From: Marine group II euryarchaeote REDSEA-S42_B7 | GTDB lineage: Archaea > Thermoplasmatota > Poseidoniia > Poseidoniales > Thalassarchaeaceae | Direction: 5' to 3' | Length of the DNA: 38,356 bases | Assembly (NCBI GenBank): GCA_001629255.1 | Contig: LURZ01000036.1 | Location: 1 to 38,356 of the forward strand | In this document: piece after piece, positions 19,601 to 26,978 of the stretch | Numbering within the stretch: position 1 is the first letter of the stretch | Layout of the letters: every line of letters starts with the position of its first letter | Notes under the pieces: model-generated | Told to the model about the DNA's origin: nothing | Databases searched by the model: none | What the model saw: the letters and a program-made list of their open reading frames with translations, nothing else | Program-made: the position numbers and the translations under genes

Positions 19601-22310
19601 ACTAAAGAATCCAGATGGCGATGGTTTCGACATAAACAAAAACGGACTCATCGATCAAGAAGAGGCCTTTGTCAACTGGTTAGAATATCACATGAAATCA
19701 GAAATCCTTCTACAGGACTCAACTCACTCTGGAATGAAATATCCCGATAATTTCACCTCCAACTTGCCCCATCACTCATGGCAAGGCCTGGCAAATGAGG
19801 CATTCGGCGAAAGGACCGGTGAATACTACTTGTCACTGTGGGTTGGACTGCCCAATGACGATATCGGTTCAGCAGACCCTCTAAATTCAGACTCGGACAA
19901 TGATGGGATGCCCGATGGTTGGGAGATTTTCCATGCCAGGTGGAGTTTGTTTGATGATGACTGGACCCTAAATCCAGTTAACGGAGGTGACGGGCTAGGA
20001 GACCCAGACTTAGATGGAATGTCAAATTGGGAAGAGTATAATTCAATTGATAGCGAAATAAGTGAGACAGACTCCTCCATCTCATCTCCTCAGTTCTACC
20101 TGACCGACGCGGCTGGAGCCCTTGTCGAGACTCCTTGGATCGGTGCCGAATCGTCATTATCATTTGGGCACTTTCTGACAGCTGAACAGGCTGGCTTAAC
20201 AGGTACTTCATCGGACCCCAACAACCCCGATACTGACGGTGACGGGCTGTTAGATGGGATAGAAGTTATTTTCACCACCTGGAACTCTACTGACTCGGTG
20301 TGGACACTGAACCCCCTAGTTCCAAATCAGGGCGGGTATGACTCGGATGGAGATGGGATAGGGGACTTGGTGGAATTGAATCTAACATCAAACTTACCAA
20401 TTAATGGGGAAAACTACCCACTTGGCGTACCAAACTTTGGTGATGAGGCCCGGGAAATCGATAACATAGCCTTCGAAAATAGAGTTTTTAGGATTTTATT
20501 CAGTAAAGAGGGAAGGGCTGACCTAGGAATGGAACAGTACCTCGAATGGAAGTCGGGGATGCCAGCAAAGCCGATGTTACAAGCAATATTCGGAGTAACT
20601 GACCCAAAGGATCCAGATACCGACCGGGATGGAATGGTTGATGGGTATGAGTACTGGTTCTCTGAATGGGATCTTGAGGAGAACAAATGGACGATGAACC
20701 CTCTTACCGACACCGATGTAGATTTTGATTCCGATGAGGATTCTTTCGACTGCAACGGCGACGGAGAGATTTCTGACTCTGAGTCATTCGACAATCTAGC
20801 CGAGTTCGACTCTAGGTGGTATGGAAAGAGGCTAGAGGTCGGGAACGTTCCAAATGGAACTACTCCGGTATCATACGGAAGAGACACCGTTAATGCGCTT
20901 ATGGAGGAGGAGGGACTAACCAATTCAGCAGCATGGGATCGGCTTTACTCAATATTCTCTACAAAGAGCTTGAAATCTTCTGAGAAGATCGGACTGATTA
21001 ACCAGGAAGACCCCGATAATTTCAACAAATCTCTGATTGGAATCAGCGATCCCACAGACGATGATTCCGATGGAGATGGGATGCCAGATGGATGGGAATA
21101 CTGCTATTCAGTATATTCTGAGGTTCTACCTGTAAACTCACTACGTTGGTCGCTAAACCCATTGAATCCTCTAGATGTCGATTATGATCCAGATGCAGAC
21201 GGTTGGTTGGATAGGGATATTCTAGATACTCCAGCAATTCAAGGAGTCTGGGTGGACAGGTCCTTTTCTCCATTTTCAGCGGATCAGCAGTTTGGAAATT
21301 CGGCCAACTCCCTATATTTCACTAATATTATGGAATACAGAAATGGGACAGGGCCACTGAACCCGGATTCCGACTCAGACTCTGTGATGATGTCGCCCGT
21401 TATTGCCAACGGAGTAGTCATAGATTATCGCCAAGACATGAGCCTTTCAGATGGTAGAGAGATATTCAAGTATGGAACAAATCCATTGGATAACGACACA
21501 GATGGAGACATGATGCCTGATTTCTATGAGTTCCACAGGGGTTGGAACGAGACAAACGATAATTGGTCTTCTTACTTGAAAATTCAGGTCCAGTGGATAG
21601 AAGTGACGCCTCAGAATTGGAAACCCATCCAGTTCTCCGATGGACAGATTACCAGGCCTCAATTAGATTGGACATGGTTTACCCATGATGCTACAGACCC
21701 TAGCGATGCTACTCAGGATGCAGATAATGATGGAGAATGGGAATGTTCTGGGGGAGTCTGTGATTATGTCCCATACAACAACTTCCAGGAATACTACGCA
21801 GTTGTAAACGCTACCCTTTCCTCCCCTTCAATAGTTAGAGCATCAGCTCTCTTTGACTGCTCAGGTGGAGATGTCGAAGAGTGGTGGCAACTTCGTGAGA
21901 CTCTGCTTGGGTCCTGTTCAGGATCAAACGCAGTCTCAAACTATCTCAGGATAAACAGAATAAATGACGAAGATATGCTTTATGCATTAATTATCGATGA
22001 CAACGATGTTTCATACCAAGATGTGAATTCTAGTGATGATGTCACAATGGTTAACGGGGCATGGACTGACGATTTCAACAGGATTGCAGGGGATCGATTC
22101 CATCTTCCAAACACTGGCCTAGGTGAGTATGCCTATGGTTGGTGGATTCTGGATATTGACGGAGATTTGGTTGCAGATGGCACAGATCCTACGAATTGGG
22201 ATACAGATGGGGATTGGTTAAACGACTTCTTCGAGATAGATGATGACCTATTGGATGGGATAAGGGGGAATAGCGGATCGCCAATACGCTACGATGACAG
22301 AACTTCCTAA
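16605..22310 (+). CDS. Giant secreted protein with calcium-type Asp repeats and a propeller-like insert
   Basis: 1,901 residues with a signal peptide (about 1-22; LLVSLLIFSSLAF). About thirteen copies of the unit [DS]-[ST]-D-x-D-G-x-x-D-G-[WY]-E occur, for example DTDGDGLPDGYE, DLDGMPDGWE, DSDGDGMPDGWE and DTDRDGMVDGYE, spaced irregularly by 40-200 residues. This resembles thrombospondin type 3/calcium-repeat proteins of marine archaea and bacteria. Residues about 380-725 (bases 17740-18780) lack the repeats and show blades such as RLVIGSKYGITVLD, LLLGSNIGFH, LLVGTDFGLIAWN and IVLGSTDGTW, a beta-propeller-like pattern. No C-terminal membrane helix or sorting motif was seen, unlike the other giants here, so it may be released or held by partners. 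It overlaps the next gene by 17 nt. Function is unknown; an adhesive, calcium-stiffened stalk is inferred. Confidence 0.85.
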   Translation: MRRKQTALLVSLLIFSSLAFVSQTRPQSPVSSTDPNEAEGTESPVTDQDGDLVPDLYEVIFGESLEIDLSGMEMAISGLNPSDSTDNSSDHDRDGLTALQEYCWPYTLDNCFEERSTLTGKPPEETESGLREYLDPRVSDTDGDGLPDGYEVHMCTLGGLYKKDPNDPLNPNNFWECRYFDPLDPSDVNIDFDRCEADFSWGCGDGFDFNSDGEIDVGEMFTNAEEYLFGTPDDWVTERDGLWCWGQIEGLTEDSCQDQFERPTGESGWMGSDPRFSDSDYFFWDELAPSQLEIIGDGIPDGWEAHYGLDPLNASDATIDSDFDGWDIDGDGFVTQDVTTDTSQWGEAFSNYEEYMVDFDDRSSVVPGVRGFEMFADHGNTISFDHSTAIRLTDSSVHSIIADQPRERLVIGSKYGITVLDPFRGTSSSFEMPSGLEINVMERNSAGGLDFLLLGSNIGFHTIIMENGIPIMESMTTNEIGEISVIYPIESESIDLGVLLIGKEAWKVTFSAEQSTLIQSEISAIEPLFSLLEDAKATVNSIAQAKIFGRTPILLVGTDFGLIAWNSTDASEDIGSPWWVFTSNNADEFVNPDILDSRKTAVVNSIVVEESNSGSDDVWLGMGGGLHQITMDLFISQPRESISNERMLNLDGLLSGSNDVRAILPIEGTIVLGSTDGTWCLEGDSDGILGTRLNQTDIPGLVTTLTSLERDGETWIFAGISPGRFMNIAPMDPHSHDSDLDGMPDGWEFAYGLDPTDPFDGSRDNDADGVSIGVGIGFGFDRYWSNLEEYRFTAPSEYGHNGTDPRVSDTDGDGLTDGEEYWGWFLEPTNFECHYLNQQYLCDSTLGQSASDVHMGGWTGTGSSGGSDLPTDPTNPDSDGDGMPDGWEIKHRRWIGDVYTGGNDWTLDPNNPDDANEDADGDGLTNLCEYEWERLRERSILTGIQSHGESPDSVLNWTPTNPNQVDSDGDSLPDGWEARYSCNWPSSSSGINPMNGSDALKNPDGDGFDINKNGLIDQEEAFVNWLEYHMKSEILLQDSTHSGMKYPDNFTSNLPHHSWQGLANEAFGERTGEYYLSLWVGLPNDDIGSADPLNSDSDNDGMPDGWEIFHARWSLFDDDWTLNPVNGGDGLGDPDLDGMSNWEEYNSIDSEISETDSSISSPQFYLTDAAGALVETPWIGAESSLSFGHFLTAEQAGLTGTSSDPNNPDTDGDGLLDGIEVIFTTWNSTDSVWTLNPLVPNQGGYDSDGDGIGDLVELNLTSNLPINGENYPLGVPNFGDEAREIDNIAFENRVFRILFSKEGRADLGMEQYLEWKSGMPAKPMLQAIFGVTDPKDPDTDRDGMVDGYEYWFSEWDLEENKWTMNPLTDTDVDFDSDEDSFDCNGDGEISDSESFDNLAEFDSRWYGKRLEVGNVPNGTTPVSYGRDTVNALMEEEGLTNSAAWDRLYSIFSTKSLKSSEKIGLINQEDPDNFNKSLIGISDPTDDDSDGDGMPDGWEYCYSVYSEVLPVNSLRWSLNPLNPLDVDYDPDADGWLDRDILDTPAIQGVWVDRSFSPFSADQQFGNSANSLYFTNIMEYRNGTGPLNPDSDSDSVMMSPVIANGVVIDYRQDMSLSDGREIFKYGTNPLDNDTDGDMMPDFYEFHRGWNETNDNWSSYLKIQVQWIEVTPQNWKPIQFSDGQITRPQLDWTWFTHDATDPSDATQDADNDGEWECSGGVCDYVPYNNFQEYYAVVNATLSSPSIVRASALFDCSGGDVEEWWQLRETLLGSCSGSNAVSNYLRINRINDEDMLYALIIDDNDVSYQDVNSSDDVTMVNGAWTDDFNRIAGDRFHLPNTGLGEYAYGWWILDIDGDLVADGTDPTNWDTDGDWLNDFFEIDDDLLDGIRGNSGSPIRYDDRTS

Positions 22311-22827
22311 CTCTACATTTCATTTGCTACCGCCTCTTCAGAATATCATGGACGAAGGGAGGGCCGTTCCTACTCCGAACTCTGAGGTGAACGAGAAGTT
22401 GCTTTTCCTCAGAGAAAATATGGTCCATCTGACAAATCAGCTAAGTATGCCGATAATCGAGGTCGCGCTGGTCGTCTCAAAATACATCAGAATTGTGCTA
22501 GAATCTCTCGAGAATGCCGCTGAAGCAGCCGGGGAGGAACTTCCAACCTCTATCCTGAATCCCTTACCATTCGATTCTGACAATGAAAACACCGAACTCC
22601 CTGGAATCGAGTCATTTCCCCTAGAGAAGCTAATTGACAGGGTAGATTACGATAGGATGGACATTCTGGATACGATGGTTAGGACAATTCTGAATGAGAG
22701 CCATATGGAATTTATTCCAGCCTTACAGGAGCTTAGAGACTGGGAATTAGAAATAAGGAAACAACTCTCCAGTGCATCCAGTCCAGGGGCCCTATTTAGT
22801 CCACTTTCTCTGAGAGATGATTTCTAG
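22294..22827 (+). CDS. Unknown mostly helical protein
   Basis: 177 residues, no recognised family. It starts inside the last codons of the calcium-repeat gene (17-nt overlap), suggesting translational coupling. ATG 22348 (MDEGRAVP) is a possible alternative start that removes the overlap. It is predicted to be mainly alpha-helical with a hydrophobic stretch near residues 48-70 (LSMPIIEVALVVSKYIRIVL) that is amphipathic rather than a clear membrane helix. No signal peptide, no cysteines and no catalytic motif were seen. It ends in CTAG, whose TAG on the other strand is the stop of the convergent gene. Confidence 0.65.
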   Translation: MTELPNSTFHLLPPLQNIMDEGRAVPTPNSEVNEKLLFLRENMVHLTNQLSMPIIEVALVVSKYIRIVLESLENAAEAAGEELPTSILNPLPFDSDNENTELPGIESFPLEKLIDRVDYDRMDILDTMVRTILNESHMEFIPALQELRDWELEIRKQLSSASSPGALFSPLSLRDDF

Positions 22828-23141
22828 TCAAGGCTATTCTGAGATTTAGCTACAATCCCACTAGAGATCCACCAAGCATCAGCAATGGACCATACGAATA
22901 AGAACGGCCAGAGAAAGGCCGGGATCAATGGAAACTGGATTAAGAACCATTCTCCAGCCTTTCTGTGCTGCCTGTTGAAATGCTGTCCAAGGAATAGGAA
23001 AGGAACTAGTGAAAGAGCTACCGCAAACAGGGGCCGTACTGCCCCCCATGGTCCGATTCCACCGCTGAGCTCACTCCAGATTGCAGATACGACCCCAAGA
23101 GGTCTGAAACCCCTTTTTTCAGAGGCCTCTATTTGGACCAC
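22824..23141 (-). CDS. Small membrane protein, unknown
   Basis: 105 residues from GTG 23141. That start is chosen because a TATA-like box lies about 33 nt upstream and because the longer reading from ATG 23261 adds an unlikely His-rich leader. Two hydrophobic helices are visible (about PLFAVALSLVPFLFLG and FPLIPAFLWPFLFVWSIADA) joined by a short basic loop (HFNRQHRKAGEW). No family was recognised. Its stop overlaps that of the convergent gene within a CTAG palindrome. Confidence 0.6.
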   Translation of the reverse strand: MVQIEASEKRGFRPLGVVSAIWSELSGGIGPWGAVRPLFAVALSLVPFLFLGQHFNRQHRKAGEWFLIQFPLIPAFLWPFLFVWSIADAWWISSGIVAKSQNSLD

Positions 23142-23166
23142 GTACTCTTCCGCCACAATGCCTGCG

Positions 23167-23174
23167 AATATTAA
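23167..23174 (-). promoter_or_regulatory. TATA-like box of the small membrane protein gene
   Basis: On the minus strand the sequence reads TTAATATT, about 33 nt before the proposed GTG start at 23141, fitting a near-leaderless transcript. Confidence 0.4.
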
Positions 23175-23288
23175 GAGGGCATGAATTTGCCGACTATTCT
23201 TAACCCTATGATGAGAACTATGGACAACCGGTAAGAAGCCAGAATGGGACAATACTATCAATGAGTTCGTACCTAGACTAGAAGAATC

Positions 23289-23777
23289 TCATGACGATTG
23301 GAACCATTCCGCAGCATCCCCATCGGAGTCCATAGCATACTCATCTCCTACTTCCCTAGGGACTCTTTCTCTTCCGGTGTGCCAAGTCTGTTGCTCCAGC
23401 CATATCTCTATGTCCTCCCCCTCCAATGTGACTTCAATCAATCCTCCAAGTGCGTATTCCTCCAGTACGAATGAAACCTTACCAATAGAGGCAGATTGTC
23501 TAGAGAGATAGAACACCGTCCCTCCCTTGTGGGCCTTCATTGCCATAGCATCCAACGCGGTGTCTAGGACTCTATTTTCCCTTAGGATCGATAGAAGACC
23601 ATCAATAGAGTGAATTTCTGCGGAAATGACCTCAGAACTTCTTGTCACGGGAAATGAGAATCTCTCTGGGTAATTACTAGGTTCCCAATCAGGAAAAATA
23701 GAATTGACAGAGTCTTTGACCTTATCTGGATCATCATGACTTCGGATTAATGTAGAAACTCGCACCTTGGGATCCAC
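23289..23777 (-). CDS. UPF0201 family RNA-binding-like protein
   Basis: 162 residues. The N-terminus (VRVSTLIRSHDDPDKVKDSV then IFPDW), the middle LRENRVLDTALDAM followed by GGTVFYLSRQSASIGKVSFV, and the end (LGGLIEVTLEG then WLEQQTW) match the archaeal UPF0201 family (annotated as exosome-associated or RNA-binding in some databases, function not established). It has the expected length with a short acidic C-terminal extension. The GTG start is supported by a TATA-like box 27 nt upstream; a second GTG four codons in is the alternative. It is divergent from the zinc-ribbon membrane protein gene. Confidence 0.82.
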   Translation of the reverse strand: MDPKVRVSTLIRSHDDPDKVKDSVNSIFPDWEPSNYPERFSFPVTRSSEVISAEIHSIDGLLSILRENRVLDTALDAMAMKAHKGGTVFYLSRQSASIGKVSFVLEEYALGGLIEVTLEGEDIEIWLEQQTWHTGRERVPREVGDEYAMDSDGDAAEWFQSS

Positions 23778-23798
23778 ACTCTTCCGAATTACTGGGCA

Positions 23799-23804
23799 TT
23801 AATA
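23799..23804 (-). promoter_or_regulatory. TATA-like box of the UPF0201 gene
   Basis: TATTAA on the minus strand begins 27 nt before GTG 23777, the classic leaderless spacing in archaea. It supports a non-ATG start for this gene. Confidence 0.55.
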
Positions 23805-23866
23805 GTGATAACCAGACTTGTCCATTTTTCACGAAAATTCAAACCATTTCCAACTCACGATTGTCC

Positions 23867-24625
23867 ATGGTCCAACGTTCTGGCTTAGTCTCATTTGCCC
23901 TAATTATGATTCCAAATATCATAGTAATTGCATTCAGGACCCTTTCTCCTGAGCTAGATGAAGCGCTTACAAATGACGATTTAGGTCAAGTCCTGACTCA
24001 TTTATTTGCTACGGCAATTGGGATAATTCTAGCCTTTAGGTACTCCCGAGTGCATGATCACGAATTCCGTCGCTCAAAGGCCATAGATGCCCTATCTAGA
24101 ACATACAAAATGGAAGATAAGGGACTCTGGGAAAAGGGGGAAGTTGCTATTCAGAGGCTAGAGGCCAGGGCGCATTCCGACTTCAAAGGGAGAAAAGCCT
24201 CACGCTCTAGGATGAGGATGCAAGGCAGTATAGGGCAGATAAATAGGGAGTTGGGAGAATTAGAACACAATGAAGATGACTCCGAATATTCTGTTTCTGT
24301 GGACGGAATTGAAATCATCAAAGAAACTAAGGAAGAACACAAATTGCCTGAGAAAAAAGCATCCCAGATAGTAGCAAATTTCTTTTCTTCTCTGGTCGAT
24401 AAATCAGCAAACAAGAGAGCGGAAAAGAATAAACAAGAAGTAAAGAAAAATCAATCCATTATGAAAGAGAGAATCGATGATTTTCAATCGGTTAGCGCTA
24501 CTAGAGGCTCTCAGTGGGTAATTCCAGATGGTACTCAAAAGAAAACAAGATTTTGTGAATCATGCTCTACATATAATTACGCAGTTTCGGATTATTGTAC
24601 AACCTGTGGTTCTTTCATGAATTGA
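23867..24625 (+). CDS. Membrane protein with a cytoplasmic C-terminal zinc ribbon
   Basis: 252 residues from ATG 23867; the TTG two codons earlier is an alternative. Two hydrophobic helices near the N-terminus (about 7-24, LVSFALIMIPNIIVIAF; about 44-60, HLFATAIGIILAF) are joined by an acidic loop. A long charged, partly coiled-coil cytoplasmic region follows, ending in a zinc ribbon with paired Cys: FCESC at the start and YCTTCG eighteen residues on. No known family was recognised. The architecture suggests a membrane-tethered adaptor. The secreted/membrane protein at 30.2-32.2 kb has the same membrane-plus-terminal-ribbon plan. dnaJ follows 45 nt downstream. Confidence 0.75.
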   Translation: MVQRSGLVSFALIMIPNIIVIAFRTLSPELDEALTNDDLGQVLTHLFATAIGIILAFRYSRVHDHEFRRSKAIDALSRTYKMEDKGLWEKGEVAIQRLEARAHSDFKGRKASRSRMRMQGSIGQINRELGELEHNEDDSEYSVSVDGIEIIKETKEEHKLPEKKASQIVANFFSSLVDKSANKRAEKNKQEVKKNQSIMKERIDDFQSVSATRGSQWVIPDGTQKKTRFCESCSTYNYAVSDYCTTCGSFMN

Positions 24626-24635
24626 TGGGGAACGG

Positions 24636-24658
24636 TTGATATGGCCCCTTTCGGGGCC
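24636..24658 (+). promoter_or_regulatory. dnaJ promoter region with an inverted repeat
   Basis: A TATA-like TTGATAT (24636-24642) lies 35 nt before ATG 24671. Immediately after it is a perfect 6-bp inverted repeat, GGCCCC-TTTC-GGGGCC (24643-24658), between the TATA box and the probable transcription start. In this place it would act as a DNA operator rather than an RNA hairpin. If transcription begins further upstream it would instead be an mRNA stem-loop near the start codon. Confidence 0.4.
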
Positions 24659-24670
24659 CAAGTCGGGCCT

Positions 24671-25813
24671 ATGTCTGGTAAGCGAGATTATTACGATGTT
24701 CTTGGCATTTCCAGGGATGCTTCTGAGGGCCAAATAAAACAGTCATTTCGTTCATTAGCCAGAAAATACCACCCAGACAAGAACCCCGATAACCCTGAGG
24801 CAGAATCCATGTTCAAGGAGATCCAAGAGGCATATGCAATACTTTCCAATCCAGAAGAGAGGAGGAAGTATGATGTCTTTGGGCATGAAAGACCAGGAGG
24901 GTCCCCATTCGGATCTCGTGGCTTTCAGGGCGTAGATATCAACTTCGATGACCTATTCGGAGGAGGTTTTGAATCAATTTTCAGTCAATTCTTCGGTGGT
25001 CAGCAGCAAGACAAATCACATGGATCCGATCTCTTGGTCAGACACTCAGTGCCGTTTCAGGCTGCGATGGATGGTATGGATGATGATATAGAAATTGAAG
25101 TACTGAAGCATTGCTCTTCATGCAATGGCTCGGGATCTAATATCGAAGGCGGATCTAGGACTTGCCCATCTTGCGAGGGAAGAGGCAGGATAGATGAGAT
25201 TTCGATGATCGGTCCATTCAGACAACGAGTAAGGAAGGATTGCGCGCCGTGCAGGGGTTCAGGTAGGCTTGTCACTGACCCCTGCTCCGAATGTAATGGC
25301 GATGGTAGATTATTGCAGTCAATTCAGGTAAAATTCTCTGTAAGTCCGGGAATCACATCGGGCAATCGTCTTAGAATGCGCGGACAGGGCGAAGCTCCAA
25401 ACACTCTAAATGGATATCCAGGAGATCTATATATCGAGATAGATGTAGAAAAACACCAATGGTTCGAAAGAGACGGGGCGGATCTTCTAATGGCACTTCC
25501 GCTGAGTTTCGCTGACCTAACATTGGGCACTACAATAGAGATACCCCACATAGATTCTGAAAATCTGTCGATAAAAGTCCCCCCTAGCTCTAATCCAGGC
25601 GAAACAATCACAATTCCCGGAAGGGGCCTGCCCTTCAATGGAAACTCACCCAGAAGAGGTTCAGTTACTGTAGTTCTGAGACTTCAATCCCCAAAAAAGC
25701 CTACTCGTTCCCTCAAGAATAAGATCAAAGAAATCAGAGCTGAACTTGAAGAATCAATTCCTCCGATAGAAGAGAGAATTAGGGAGGAAGCCAACTCTAG
25801 AAGGAGTCGTTAG
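24671..25813 (+). CDS. dnaJ: Chaperone DnaJ (Hsp40, type I)
   Basis: 380 residues. It stimulates DnaK ATPase and hands over unfolded clients. The J domain at 1-70 has HPD at 34-36 within RKYHPDKN. A Gly/Phe-rich linker (about 70-112) precedes four CxxCxGxG zinc-finger repeats (Cys 148/151, 165/168, 191/194, 205/208) and two C-terminal beta domains. Domain order and length are those of canonical bacterial-type DnaJ. The start at 24671 (MSGKRDYYDVLG) fits the family better than the upstream in-frame ATG 24641, which adds a ten-residue leader. dnaK and grpE are not in this window. It is convergent with the next gene with only 2 nt between the stops. Confidence 0.97.
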   Translation: MSGKRDYYDVLGISRDASEGQIKQSFRSLARKYHPDKNPDNPEAESMFKEIQEAYAILSNPEERRKYDVFGHERPGGSPFGSRGFQGVDINFDDLFGGGFESIFSQFFGGQQQDKSHGSDLLVRHSVPFQAAMDGMDDDIEIEVLKHCSSCNGSGSNIEGGSRTCPSCEGRGRIDEISMIGPFRQRVRKDCAPCRGSGRLVTDPCSECNGDGRLLQSIQVKFSVSPGITSGNRLRMRGQGEAPNTLNGYPGDLYIEIDVEKHQWFERDGADLLMALPLSFADLTLGTTIEIPHIDSENLSIKVPPSSNPGETITIPGRGLPFNGNSPRRGSVTVVLRLQSPKKPTRSLKNKIKEIRAELEESIPPIEERIREEANSRRSR

Positions 25814-25815
25814 AG

Positions 25816-26922
25816 TCATTCTTCCTCCATTGATATGGTCTTTGCTGGAATCGCTGCAATCGGGCTCCCATCAACTATTCCTGATACGTGTATTTCTGCC
25901 TCTGGAGCTTTACCAAAAACCTCTAACCGAACAAAGGTAATAGTTTTCTCTTCTAGGTTTCCAAGGTATATTTCATCATCCTGGAACATCATTTCAGGAA
26001 TGACGCTGTCAATTTTTATTGGCTCACCAAGCGGAGTGTTAATTCTAATCGCTGCCATTTCCCATTTCGACCGAGCGGTCTTAATCCCTATTAGGAATGA
26101 TCCAGAACCTCCATTCACTCGCCACAATGAAATATCTATATTTTCCGTGAAATGCCTTATTTCTGGTTTTCCGAACTCTTCGGAAATTGCATTCCAAGAA
26201 TCTCTACCTAGAGTTGTAAGTGCCTCATTTATTTCCTCAAAATCTACGTTTCTCCTATCGGCGGAGAATCTCTCCTTCAGCAAACTCAAAACCTGCATCT
26301 CACTCTCTTCCAATTCCCTGCTTCTAAATGTCGAAGTTAGGATATTACCCCTATTCCACCAAATAACTACCAGCATTGGAAGGATTAGAAATAAACCAGC
26401 GAATACATAGAAAGGAGCGAACATCCAAGCCAAATTCACAAACTCTCCCGAATCATCGAAGTTTCCCATGTTCCTAATGATAAATCGATAATCCACTTCC
26501 TCCTCATAACTTCCTAGCCTTTCCAGTCTTATCGCATGGAATCCTTGATTTAGTGAAATTTCACCAATGTCTTCATTGGCATACTCTTCTATTGACCAGG
26601 TACTTTGATTGAGTCTTTGTATGCTAATGCTCACCGAGTCGCTACCAGATACGGAGAATCTGATTGTTGTCCAGTTTGAAGATGAAATTTCAATAGCATA
26701 CAGGTCAACAGAATCATTCAATTCGAAGGTTCCTAGGACGGTAGAATTATTTTCTGGCAATACAATCCAATTGCTCCCTACTCCTTCTGAACCCCATATT
26801 GTTTCAGGCGAGTCTAGGTCCTCTTCAATTAGAAACTCCGAATCGGCAACAACACCCTTTGTCAATGAAATCATCGCTATTATTACTATAGAAATCGCGA
26901 GATGCCGGTCCTCCATAGTCAT
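25816..26922 (-). CDS. Anchored surface protein with a cytoplasmic domain, unknown
   Basis: 368 residues. A signal peptide (about 9-27, ISIVIIAMISLTKGVVA) is followed by an acidic, sequon-bearing extracellular beta domain (about 28-155; NNST, NDS, NQST). One membrane helix (about 167-188, APFYVFAGLFLILPMLVVIWW) leads to a cytoplasmic domain of about 170 residues with no recognised family. The outside part resembles bacterial pre-peptidase-like beta domains (EISSSNWTTIRFSVSGSDSVSISI), an inference. A single-pass receptor-like layout is plausible. It is divergent from arcS with 56 nt between the start codons. Confidence 0.75.
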   Translation of the reverse strand: MTMEDRHLAISIVIIAMISLTKGVVADSEFLIEEDLDSPETIWGSEGVGSNWIVLPENNSTVLGTFELNDSVDLYAIEISSSNWTTIRFSVSGSDSVSISIQRLNQSTWSIEEYANEDIGEISLNQGFHAIRLERLGSYEEEVDYRFIIRNMGNFDDSGEFVNLAWMFAPFYVFAGLFLILPMLVVIWWNRGNILTSTFRSRELEESEMQVLSLLKERFSADRRNVDFEEINEALTTLGRDSWNAISEEFGKPEIRHFTENIDISLWRVNGGSGSFLIGIKTARSKWEMAAIRINTPLGEPIKIDSVIPEMMFQDDEIYLGNLEEKTITFVRLEVFGKAPEAEIHVSGIVDGSPIAAIPAKTISMEEE

Positions 26923-26978
26923 CGGGAGGACAACTAGGTCTTAGAATCCTTCAAGCGAAATGCTTCCATCGATGGCCG

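Noticed and set aside
20414-20923. 169-residue open frame on the minus strand
   Set aside because: It lies wholly antisense to the calcium-repeat giant, is Ser/Pro-rich as expected for a mirror of Asp/Gly codons, and has no promoter or motif.
25835-26410. 191-residue open frame on the plus strand
   Set aside because: It is antisense to the anchored surface protein gene, whose signal peptide and membrane helix make it the real frame.
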